64,000 nt of DNA, taken from the NCBI RefSeq assembly GCF_029428875.1, contig NZ_JAJSOO010000001.1, forward strand, positions 4,712,001 to 4,776,000, in the 5' to 3' direction. The notes under the pieces are model-generated. The model made no database searches and was not told where the DNA came from. It saw nothing but the letters and a program-made list of their open reading frames with translations. The DNA is from Streptomyces sp. JH34. Its GTDB lineage: Bacteria > Actinomycetota > Actinomycetes > Streptomycetales > Streptomycetaceae. The first letter of the stretch is position 1; every line of letters begins with the position of its first letter. This document shows, in pieces, positions 40,804 through 48,513 of the stretch. A program made the translations under genes and the position numbers.

Positions 40804-42999
40804 ATGGTGCACCTGAGTCGCATTGCGGTCAGCGGTTTCCGGGCAAGCGCGGAGGAGGCTATGACCTGCGACCTCCCCGGTCGTTTCAGTGCGCTGATCG
40901 GAGCGAATGGCGCCGGTAAGACGACCCTCACAGACGCGCTCTACTTGGCCCATCCCACCAGCCGCTTCCCGGTCCTGCCGAGATACGGATCCGCCGCGCT
41001 TGCGCCGGAGAGGTCCACCCGCACCATCGAGGTCGCCTACGAACTGGGCGACAGCCTCGACGAGGAGGGGCCACTCGGACGCCGACTGCATGTGGTCGAC
41101 CACCAGCCTCTTGGCCAAGTCGCCCAGAGTTGGGGCGTCACGCTGAACCGTCGGCTCGGCGGCGTCGTCGCGAAGGTCGTAAGTGCGCACGGCAGGACCC
41201 TGGATCTGGACCCGCACAAGTTGATCTATCTGCCAGCCTGGCGCCATCCACTGGATGAGCTGGCGCGCCGCGAGGCAAGGATCCTGGTGGAACTGCTCCG
41301 TGCCGAACAGCAGCGCCTGAACGACACCCGGAACCTGGTGGGCCTCCGAGCGCGCGCCTCCCAACTGCTTGAGGAGCTGGCCAAGGAGAGCATCATTGAC
41401 GCCGTCGAGAAGAGGATCGGCGGATACCTCACGGATCTGTCGGCCGGGGTGGACCGCCAGTGGCCGTACATTCGCGGTCAGGTCATCGACGACACCTACC
41501 TGGCCCGCGTACTGGAAGTCATGCTCGCCGTCATGGAGGGACGCAGGTTTGCCCGCCCCCTCGAAGTCTCCGGGCTGGGATACGTCAACCTGCTGCACAT
41601 TGCCGTGACTCTGGCGGCGATACCGGACTCTCCCGAAACTCCGCCGGGGGAGGCCTGGCCTCCCCCGGACGCTCATGATCGGCCGTCTCTCACCGAGGAG
41701 GAGCAGATCCAGCAGGCGACCCTGAACCTCGAACAGGCACAGGCCGACGCCGATGCGGAGGAGGACTCCTTCTTCGGCATGAAGCCCTTCCATGCGACGG
41801 TCGTCATCGAGGAACCCGAGGCTCACCTCCATCCGCAGTTGCAGCACGCTCTCGCCCGTTACCTGCGCAGGACCGTCAAGAAGCGCCCCGAACTGCAGGT
41901 CATCCTCTCCACCCACGCCCCGGACGTCATCACGGCCTGCGCCCCGGAGGAACTCGTCATCGTGCGCCGGACGGCGCGGGGAAGGGTCTGCCGCGCAGTT
42001 GCCAATGTCGTACCGAAGAAGGACCGCGCCGTCACGCTGCGGAAGACACGGCTTCACTTGGACGCGAGCCGGTCCGCCGCGCTCTTCGCCGAACGCCTGG
42101 TGCTGGTCGAGGGCGTCACGGATGCCGCCATAGTCCGGGAATTCGGCAGGACGTGGGCCGGCGCGGATACGCGCAAGCACTCCTTCATCGACGCGCTCAG
42201 CATCGTGCATATGGGCTGGAAGGTCGGGCAGTGGCCGGTGCATCTGCTGGCGACCCAGGGCAGTGAGCTGTGCACCAGGCTGGCGGTCCTCGTCGACAGC
42301 GATCTTCCCTTCGAGAGCGAAGAGCGCAAGAAACCGAAGTGGCTCGCCGAACATGACCAGTCAGTCGTCGACGCCTTCGTCAGTCACCCGACCCTGGAAC
42401 CGTCCATCACCGAGGGTAACGAGTACCTGATGGAGGCCGCTTTGAATGAGGTCGGGCTGAAGGTGCCGGAGGTGACGGCCCTGACCGTGCACGAGCTGTT
42501 CCGCAGCGCTCGGAAGGCCAAGGGTGAGCAGCCCGCTACTCCGGCGGGGCTGGGTTCCAGTAAGAAGGGAGACTTTGCGCTGGCTTTCGCCGGTCTCCTC
42601 GCGGAGGCCAACGAGGCGAACCTCGGGCAGGTGTCGAACTCCCCAACCGTGCCTGAGCACATGCGCCAGCTGTTCGAGTTCCTCTACACGCCCGACGCGG
42701 CTGGTGAGGACGGCTCTGAGTCAGAGAACGACCCTTTGGCTCCTCTCGACGAGCCGGACTGGCTCGCGGTAGCGAAGGAGGAACGGGACAGGGGTGACCA
42801 ACCCGCCGAGGACATCGAGGACGTCCACTGGTGGGACGACGAGGAGAAGAAAGAGAGTGACTGGTCGGCCGGATACGAACTGCCCCCTGGTGCTCCAGAA
42901 GCGGACGCGCCGCCCTGGGATGAACTCCTTCTCCAGCGCCCTTCCCGCAGGGGGGCCTTGCCAACGGCCGCACCTCGAACGACGGGTTCCGATGAGTAG
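40804..42999 (+). CDS. OLD-family ATPase/TOPRIM nuclease (GajA-like)
   Basis: A 731-residue protein from ATG 40804 (GTG 40795 is possible). The ABC-type ATPase has Walker A LIGANGAGKTT (about 31-41), a signature-like SGLGYVNLLH near 257, Walker B VVIEEPEAHLHPQ near 334 and the STHAPDV H-loop. The TOPRIM nuclease domain follows: LVLVEGVTD (acidic Glu, about 432) and VLVDSD (about 495). The C-terminal 120 residues are acidic and extend beyond typical GajA length. The stop overlaps the start of a UvrD-type helicase gene by 8 bp. This pairing defines Gabija-type anti-phage systems. Confidence 0.85.
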   Translation: MVHLSRIAVSGFRASAEEAMTCDLPGRFSALIGANGAGKTTLTDALYLAHPTSRFPVLPRYGSAALAPERSTRTIEVAYELGDSLDEEGPLGRRLHVVDHQPLGQVAQSWGVTLNRRLGGVVAKVVSAHGRTLDLDPHKLIYLPAWRHPLDELARREARILVELLRAEQQRLNDTRNLVGLRARASQLLEELAKESIIDAVEKRIGGYLTDLSAGVDRQWPYIRGQVIDDTYLARVLEVMLAVMEGRRFARPLEVSGLGYVNLLHIAVTLAAIPDSPETPPGEAWPPPDAHDRPSLTEEEQIQQATLNLEQAQADADAEEDSFFGMKPFHATVVIEEPEAHLHPQLQHALARYLRRTVKKRPELQVILSTHAPDVITACAPEELVIVRRTARGRVCRAVANVVPKKDRAVTLRKTRLHLDASRSAALFAERLVLVEGVTDAAIVREFGRTWAGADTRKHSFIDALSIVHMGWKVGQWPVHLLATQGSELCTRLAVLVDSDLPFESEERKKPKWLAEHDQSVVDAFVSHPTLEPSITEGNEYLMEAALNEVGLKVPEVTALTVHELFRSARKAKGEQPATPAGLGSSKKGDFALAFAGLLAEANEANLGQVSNSPTVPEHMRQLFEFLYTPDAAGEDGSESENDPLAPLDEPDWLAVAKEERDRGDQPAEDIEDVHWWDDEEKKESDWSAGYELPPGAPEADAPPWDELLLQRPSRRGALPTAAPRTTGSDE

Positions 43000-44482
43000 C
43001 CGCCAGCCTGGCAGATCTGTCCTCACGCCGGAGCAGCTCCTCGTTGCGGCGAACCCTCACCGCCTTCTCTACGTAGAGGCGCTCCCAGGCTCAGGGAAGA
43101 CGACTGTCTTGCAGCAACGCTTCGGCCTGCACCGCTTCGCGCGTACGGCTGACCATCGGGCGGTCGTGGCGGTCAGCTTCACGCGCTCGGCCACCGAGGA
43201 GCTACGCAGCCGGGTGTACCGGCAATGGGGCCCGCCGGCGCTGACCTGGCCCCATCGCATCGTTACCCTCGATTCCGTCCTGAACGACCTGCTCACCCAC
43301 CTCCTGCGGTCCCGGGTCCTCCAGTGGCCGGGTGGTCATGAGGAACTGGAGGTGCTGGACACATGGCCGACACACCTGCCCACCACCCGAACGAAAGCGA
43401 GGCCGGTCCTCCGTCTTGCGGGTACCCGTGTCGTTACCACCTACCAGCAGGTAGACGAACCGAAGTACCACATCAAGCCGGCGGACTTCTCCTTCACGAT
43501 CGGGGATGGGCGGTGCACCCACGAGAATGTGCGTGAGGTCCTGTGTGACGCCCTCGAGGCCGAGGACATCCGCGCCCGCGTCACGGCCTACTTCGCCACA
43601 GCGATCAGGTCCTTGCTAGTCGACGAGGCCTATGACGCGAACGACCTGGACGTGGAGATCATCCGCGTGGCGGCAGACGCAGGACTGGCCGTCACCCTGG
43701 TGGGAGATCCCTGGCAGGCCCTCTACGCCTTTCGTGGCGCCCGCCCGGAGAGCGTTCACCGACTCCTCGGACTGCTGGAGTTCGAACGCGGCGAACTCCG
43801 GACCACGTTCCGATGGCGCGACAGCGCGACCCAGACGGCACTGACTCAGGGATTGCGCCTCGGGCAGAGCACGTTCCTCCCCGAGGGAGCGGCGAAAGAC
43901 GTCAATGTCGTGCTCGCGCGGAAATGGCAGTCTCTGTGGGACTGCGATTCTCATGTCCTCCCCTTGGCTACCGCCAAGTGGAGGATGGGGCCGCTTCAGA
44001 AAGCCTTGTGCACCTTGCTTCTTAACGAACTCACCCAGACGGCCCTCCGTCTGCCGGCCTTGTTCCTCCCAGAGGCCTGGACCACTCTGGGCATCAAGGA
44101 GGCCGAAATGTTGGAGGAACTGCGTCCGACTCTGCAGAGCACACTCCAACACCTGGCGGGCCAGGACGATCTTGGCGAGATTTGGGCTGCCTTGGTACGT
44201 GCCGTGGTCGCTACAGGGCGCGTCGAGCTGCCGAAGAGGAACAAGCTGACACCGCGCAAGGCTCTTGGTCACCTGCGCACGCGCCTGAACGTCGAGCACG
44301 ACCGCCTGATACTCGGCCTGACCTGTCACCAGGCGAAGGGCAGGGAATGGGACAGGGTCGGAGTGCGGCTGGAGGATTTCGACGTGGCCGCCCTCCGCGA
44401 GGGCCTCGACTCTGGCGACGAGAGCCACCGCGCGCTCTACGTCGCACTCACCAGAGCACGACACCTCAGTGTCAAGGTGTGA
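42992..44482 (+). CDS. UvrD/PcrA-like helicase (GajB-like)
   Basis: A 496-residue superfamily 1 helicase. Motif I is ALPGSGKTTVL (about 29-39). Motif II reads LLVDEAYD rather than the usual DEAQD (about 208). Motif III is GDPWQALYAFRG (near 239). The late motifs are HQAKGREWD (near 446) and VALTRAR (near 485). ATG 42992 overlaps the OLD gene. In Gabija the GajB helicase works with the GajA nuclease, and DNA sensing and NTP depletion on infection are described for that family. Compactness and the DEAY box set it apart; sequence identity to known GajB was not measured. Confidence 0.85.
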   Translation: MSSRQPGRSVLTPEQLLVAANPHRLLYVEALPGSGKTTVLQQRFGLHRFARTADHRAVVAVSFTRSATEELRSRVYRQWGPPALTWPHRIVTLDSVLNDLLTHLLRSRVLQWPGGHEELEVLDTWPTHLPTTRTKARPVLRLAGTRVVTTYQQVDEPKYHIKPADFSFTIGDGRCTHENVREVLCDALEAEDIRARVTAYFATAIRSLLVDEAYDANDLDVEIIRVAADAGLAVTLVGDPWQALYAFRGARPESVHRLLGLLEFERGELRTTFRWRDSATQTALTQGLRLGQSTFLPEGAAKDVNVVLARKWQSLWDCDSHVLPLATAKWRMGPLQKALCTLLLNELTQTALRLPALFLPEAWTTLGIKEAEMLEELRPTLQSTLQHLAGQDDLGEIWAALVRAVVATGRVELPKRNKLTPRKALGHLRTRLNVEHDRLILGLTCHQAKGREWDRVGVRLEDFDVAALREGLDSGDESHRALYVALTRARHLSVKV

Positions 44483-45427
44483 GGTTTCTTGAGCCCCGGG
44501 CAGGCCCCTGTTCGTTCGCCTCTCCGATCTGCGCGGGTGTACAGCCGATGGCAGAGCCCATCGGGCGCATCCACTACCCAAGACGGAGCGTCTCATCAGG
44601 TGTGCTCTGCGTCTCACCGCTCTGTGGTCACACCCCTCTTTTGGACAGTGGGGGGCAAATGGTGCGGCTGGACGACGCCCCGTTTTGGCGCCCGGCTATG
44701 GGTCCTTGCGGCCGTTGGCGATCCGAGAAGCGTTCTCCCGCCGGGTGGTGGCTTGGGAGGCCTCTGCCCACGCGACGCCGACTTCGTCTCGTGCTGACAA
44801 CCCTCGAGGACGCTCTACCGATCACCTGCCACCGCCATGGCCCATGCAAGCCGGGGAGTAGTCGCGTCCCTCGCCCCGGACGGGGCCTCCGCGGCAAAGG
44901 AGGGCCTGATCTCATGAAGGCAAAACGCCCTGGGGCAGGTAGGTGCCTCTGGTCCGACGCAGTTCGGCGGGTGGACGTCATGCCGCAGTAGATGAGAGCG
45001 CCCGCCGACAGGAGAATGGCAAGGAGGGGTAGACCTGTCTCAAGCGCATCGCGGAGGCCGAGATGCTCGGCTTTCAGCGGGTCGAGCGAATATTCCGCCC
45101 CCAAATGCTTATGCCGCTACTCAGCGCCGTACACCCTTGATCTATGGGCCTGCCCCTCCTGGGTGCGGTGCAGGGGATTGAGATGCTTGTCCCTTTTGGT
45201 CGCGCAGAGGCTGTGGATGACCACGAGGGCTGGTGCGGGCGAACTAACATGGGCCCCCCCTTGCTGACCGCGTTCGCGGTCAGCTCAGCTGTTCCTGCAC
45301 GGTCCCTGTGGACTTGTCGAGATCTTGCTGGGATGTTCGTGGGGACGGGCTCGATAGCATGTTCGAACCTGTCCCGCCGTGAATGCATCCGAGCACGCGG
45401 CGGGCAGTGCGCACGTATGGAGGACGA
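44483..45427. other. 945-bp stretch without a confident gene
   Basis: No frame carries family motifs. A short minus-strand frame from a TTG at 45104 (DPLKAEHLGLRDALETGLPL then AILLSAGALIYCGM) could be a small membrane peptide but decays into low-complexity sequence. The last 130 bp hold the promoter and GGAGGACGA ribosome site of the methyltransferase. GC content is lower than in flanking genes, consistent with a junction between defence modules. Confidence 0.4.
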
Positions 45428-46723
45428 ATGGCCAAGCTGCAGGTTGCCGAGATCTGCGCGGGAGCCGGCGGGCAGGCTCTGGGGCTGGAGCGTGCCGGAT
45501 TTGAGCACGCTGTCGCTGTAGAACTCGACCCCCGTGCTGCCGCCACCCTGAAGAGGAACATGCCTGGGTGCGATGTCCGGGAAGGGGACGTGGCTGACCG
45601 CTCGGTCTGGGACCCGGAGCGGTTCTGCGCTGAGCACGGGACCCCGGATCTGATCGCCGGAGGCGTCCCCTGCCCTCCCTTCACTATCGCGGGCAAGCAG
45701 CTTGGCGCCACTGACGAGCGCGATCTCTTCGCCTGGGCAGTTGGACTGGCCGAGCGGGTGCAGCCCAAGGCCCTCCTGCTGGAGAACGTGCGAGGTCTCA
45801 GTGCGAACCGTTTCGCCGCCTACCGGCAGAACGTTCTAGACACGCTGCAGGACGCCGGGTACGTAGCGCAGTGGGAGCTCTTCCATGCTGCCGACTTCGG
45901 CGTGCCGCAGCTGCGCCCCAGGTTCGTCCTCGTCGCACTGAAGCGTGAGTACGCCCCGTATTTCGCCTGGCCGAAACCGCTCGAAGGCAAACGACCGACG
46001 GTCGGCGAGACGCTGCGCGACCTGATGGCTGCCAACGGCTGGGAGGGGGCCGAGGAGTGGGCCAAGGGAGCCAACGACATCGCCCCGACCATTGTCGGCG
46101 GCTCTAAGAAGCACGGAGGCGCTGACCTGGGACCGACCCGCGCCAAGGCGGCATGGGCGAAGCTCGGCGTCGATGCGCACGGTGTCGCGGATGAGGCTCC
46201 CGCGAAGGGGTGGGTGCCTGCGGAAGGGAAGGCGGGCCCCAAGCTGACCGTGGAGATGGTCTCCCGCATCCAAGGCTGGAGGCAGGAGGACGACTGGTTC
46301 TTCGAGGGGAAGAAGACCAGCCAGTACCGCCAGGTCGGCAATGCCTTCCCGCCTCCTGTCGCAGAGGCCATCGGCCGGTCGATCGCCCGGGCCCTGGAGA
46401 AGAAGGGCACTCCGGCAGAGCTGGTCGAGGATATGGAAACGGTCCACGACCCCGTGTACAAGCTGCTGAGGGCTGAGGCGGAGAAGCAGAGGTTCATCGG
46501 CATCACCCAGATCATCGGCCGACTGGAGAAGGCGGGCAAGCGCCTGTCTGAACCAGAGGTCGAGCGGCACATTGCGCATCTCGAAAGGGACTTCGAGATC
46601 CGGAGGGAGCAGCGTTCCGGCGGGACCTACGCCTACAGCCTTGGCGATTTCAAGGCGTTCGTCGGCCAGGAGGGGCACCAGCGGCATGAGCTGTTCTCGC
46701 TGAACCAGGCGAAGATCAGCTGA
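45428..46723 (+). CDS. Cytosine-5 DNA methyltransferase of the NaeI-type system
   Basis: A 431-residue enzyme from ATG 45428 with GGAGG upstream. Motif I is AEICAGAGGQALGLERAG (from residue 5), motif IV GGVPCPPFT with the catalytic Cys near 80, motif VI LLENVRG near 117 and motif X QVGNAFPPPVAEAIG near 302. Residues 335-425 add a winged-helix-like domain (FIGITQIIGRLEKAGKRLSE). It converges with the vsr and NaeI-like genes, so it probably protects the site cut by that nuclease. The additional domain may bind DNA or regulate its own gene. Confidence 0.9.
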   Translation: MAKLQVAEICAGAGGQALGLERAGFEHAVAVELDPRAAATLKRNMPGCDVREGDVADRSVWDPERFCAEHGTPDLIAGGVPCPPFTIAGKQLGATDERDLFAWAVGLAERVQPKALLLENVRGLSANRFAAYRQNVLDTLQDAGYVAQWELFHAADFGVPQLRPRFVLVALKREYAPYFAWPKPLEGKRPTVGETLRDLMAANGWEGAEEWAKGANDIAPTIVGGSKKHGGADLGPTRAKAAWAKLGVDAHGVADEAPAKGWVPAEGKAGPKLTVEMVSRIQGWRQEDDWFFEGKKTSQYRQVGNAFPPPVAEAIGRSIARALEKKGTPAELVEDMETVHDPVYKLLRAEAEKQRFIGITQIIGRLEKAGKRLSEPEVERHIAHLERDFEIRREQRSGGTYAYSLGDFKAFVGQEGHQRHELFSLNQAKIS

Positions 46724-46764
46724 TTTTCGGGGCTCGTGCGGAGCGGGCGGGCGGCGTCGAGGGC

Positions 46765-47277
46765 CTACTGCTGCTCTCGAGACTCTGCCTCCCGCTGCCG
46801 CCGGGACCTCACCGCATCGACGACCTTTGCCGCGCAGACTTCCGGGTCGAGATGCTCCCAGAAGCGCAGCACCAGCCAGCCCTCGTCCGCGAGGCGCTGG
46901 TCGGTGTCCCTGTCGCGCTGGACGTTCCGCCCGATCTTGTCTTCCCAGTACGGCTGGTTGGTCTTCGGCATGACGAAATGCTCAGGGCAGCCGTGCCAGA
47001 AGCAGCCGTCAACGAAGACAGCTACTTTCACAGGGCGGAAGACCATGTCGGCGGTGCGCCGCATCTTAGGAAGGGGCTTGGCTGCCACCCGGTAGCGCAG
47101 CCCCGCCCTGTGGACGAGTGAGCGTAGGAGCAGCTCCGGTGCCGTGTCGCGGTTCCGGTTGCCCAGCATGCTGCGCCGGTTCGCGGCTGAGGACGCCCAT
47201 GAGCCCTCAGGCGGAGACCACTGTCCCGCTTGGGGTCCAGCCTCCGGCGGTTTGCTGCGCTTGCCTCGTCCGTTCAT
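46765..47277 (-). CDS. vsr: Very-short-patch repair endonuclease (Vsr)
   Basis: A 170-residue enzyme that nicks T:G mismatches formed when 5-methylcytosine deaminates. Family landmarks are SMLGNRNRDTAPELLLRSLV, GLRYRV, ADMVFRPVKVAVFVDGCFWHGCPEH (residues about 90-115, with the catalytic Asp and zinc-type Cys/His) and the closing NVQRDRD and LRFWEHL. ATG 47277 overlaps the NaeI-like stop (ATGA). A Vsr beside a C5-methyltransferase is the usual arrangement. Confidence 0.9.
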   Translation of the reverse strand: MNGRGKRSKPPEAGPQAGQWSPPEGSWASSAANRRSMLGNRNRDTAPELLLRSLVHRAGLRYRVAAKPLPKMRRTADMVFRPVKVAVFVDGCFWHGCPEHFVMPKTNQPYWEDKIGRNVQRDRDTDQRLADEGWLVLRFWEHLDPEVCAAKVVDAVRSRRQREAESREQQ

Positions 47278-48227
47278 ATTTCCGGCAGTTTCGGTACTGC
47301 TTCTTCTGGGTCGCCGGGCTCGGCCAGAACCCACTCCCGGCCGTCCAGCTCTACGCTTGGCCTCCCGGCGTGCTGGGCGCCTGCGGGGACCAGGCGGGCA
47401 CTCACTGACTCGCCTGGCCCGGGAACCGGCAGCCCCAGGACTTCGGCGATGCGCCCATGGCGGGAGTAGTGACCCAAGATCACTACCCCGTGGCGCTGCA
47501 GCCTGGAGCGCGATCCGCCGTTGTAGCGGACGCGCTTCATGTAGTCCTCCTGCATAGCCACCGTAGCAACGACATTGCGGCTGACCCTGCGCCCTTGCGC
47601 CCGGAGGAACAGCTCGTCCACGCGGCGCTGGCCGCTCTTGTGGGAGAAGACAGCGGTGATGTCCGCCGGGGAGAGGCGCAGCAGCATGTTCTCCTGGAGG
47701 GGCGCGTCGCGGAACAGCCATCGCACTGCGCCCCGGCCGGCCGCGTTCAGTGTCTTCTTCGCGTCGCGGTTGCCGCCGTTGTTGAGCCGCTCGGGCAGCG
47801 CCCGTACGAGTCCTACCGACCACTGGGCCTGCTCGTCGCTGGCCCAGACCACGAGCAGCAGGTGCCCGTGGGCTTCGGGCGGGATCATCCACTGACCGAG
47901 TGTCTGGGAGTACTTGCAGTCGACGTCCGACCCGGCGATCGAGTAGTCCATGCTGGCGCCGTCCGCGAAGCCGAACTCGCGCTGCACGTTGATCTCGATG
48001 AGGGTTCCCAGGTGGGCCTTCTCAGTCTTGAAGAGCTGGTCCCAGCGGAAGCGGCCGGTGTGCTGGCCGTCCAGCAACATGTCGATGCTGCGGCGGACCG
48101 CGCCAGCGAACCGGCTGCCATCCGGGTCCGCGCGAAGAACCTCCTCGGCCACCGCGTCTAAGGCCAGGTCGTCGCTCTCACCAACTGGCCACAGAGGAGC
48201 CTGCACGCTGATCGTTTTGCCGTCCAC
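47274..48227 (-). CDS. NaeI-family type II restriction endonuclease
   Basis: A 317-residue nuclease, the length known for NaeI. The four catalytic residues recognised in NaeI (Glu, Asp, Asp, Lys) are present with the same spacing: E78 in LIEIN, D94 in MDYSIAG, D103 and K105 in DVDCKYSQ. WMIPPEAHGHLLLVVWASDE follows. The C-terminal domain should be the second, CAP-like DNA-binding domain that lets NaeI use two sites. Cleavage at GCCGGC is predicted from the family. It overlaps vsr and is divergent from the AbrB-like gene. Confidence 0.85.
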   Translation of the reverse strand: MDGKTISVQAPLWPVGESDDLALDAVAEEVLRADPDGSRFAGAVRRSIDMLLDGQHTGRFRWDQLFKTEKAHLGTLIEINVQREFGFADGASMDYSIAGSDVDCKYSQTLGQWMIPPEAHGHLLLVVWASDEQAQWSVGLVRALPERLNNGGNRDAKKTLNAAGRGAVRWLFRDAPLQENMLLRLSPADITAVFSHKSGQRRVDELFLRAQGRRVSRNVVATVAMQEDYMKRVRYNGGSRSRLQRHGVVILGHYSRHGRIAEVLGLPVPGPGESVSARLVPAGAQHAGRPSVELDGREWVLAEPGDPEEAVPKLPEI

Positions 48228-48249
48228 AGCGGGACTCTATCGGCAGAGG

Positions 48250-48486
48250 ATGGGCTGGGGCAGTCCGCTGCGGGACGATGCTGGCAGACTGCTGGGCGTG
48301 ATACGTGAACCAGCAGAACTCTTGGTCGGTGATGACGGGCAGGTCGTACTCCCTCTCGGTCTCCTAGCGGAGGCTGGACTCGATGCAGGCAGCCGCCTCC
48401 TCGCTTTCAGCGACGGCGACGGGCGCATCGTGCTGCAGCGGGAAGCAGACGCCGTTGAGCGGCTACTCGGCGAGGGCACGCTCTGA
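48250..48486 (+). CDS. AbrB/MazE-like small DNA-binding protein
   Basis: A 78-residue protein from ATG 48250 or a 62-residue one from GTG 48298. It contains LLVGDDGQVVLPLGLLAEAGLDAG, close to the swapped-hairpin AbrB fold (G-Q-V-x-L-P then the A-G-x-x-x-G turn), and an acidic tail. Only 22 bp separate ATG 48250 from the divergent NaeI-like start and no ribosome site is seen, so translation may be leaderless. It probably acts as a regulator of the restriction gene or as an antitoxin-like factor. Confidence 0.6.
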   Translation: MGWGSPLRDDAGRLLGVIREPAELLVGDDGQVVLPLGLLAEAGLDAGSRLLAFSDGDGRIVLQREADAVERLLGEGTL

Positions 48487-48513
48487 CGGGTACCGGAGGG
48501 CTGGTGTTTTCCG

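Noticed and set aside
44628..45104. 158-codon minus-strand gene
   Set aside because: Only the first 45 residues look protein-like, the start is a TTG without a ribosome site and the rest is low-complexity Arg/Pro sequence.
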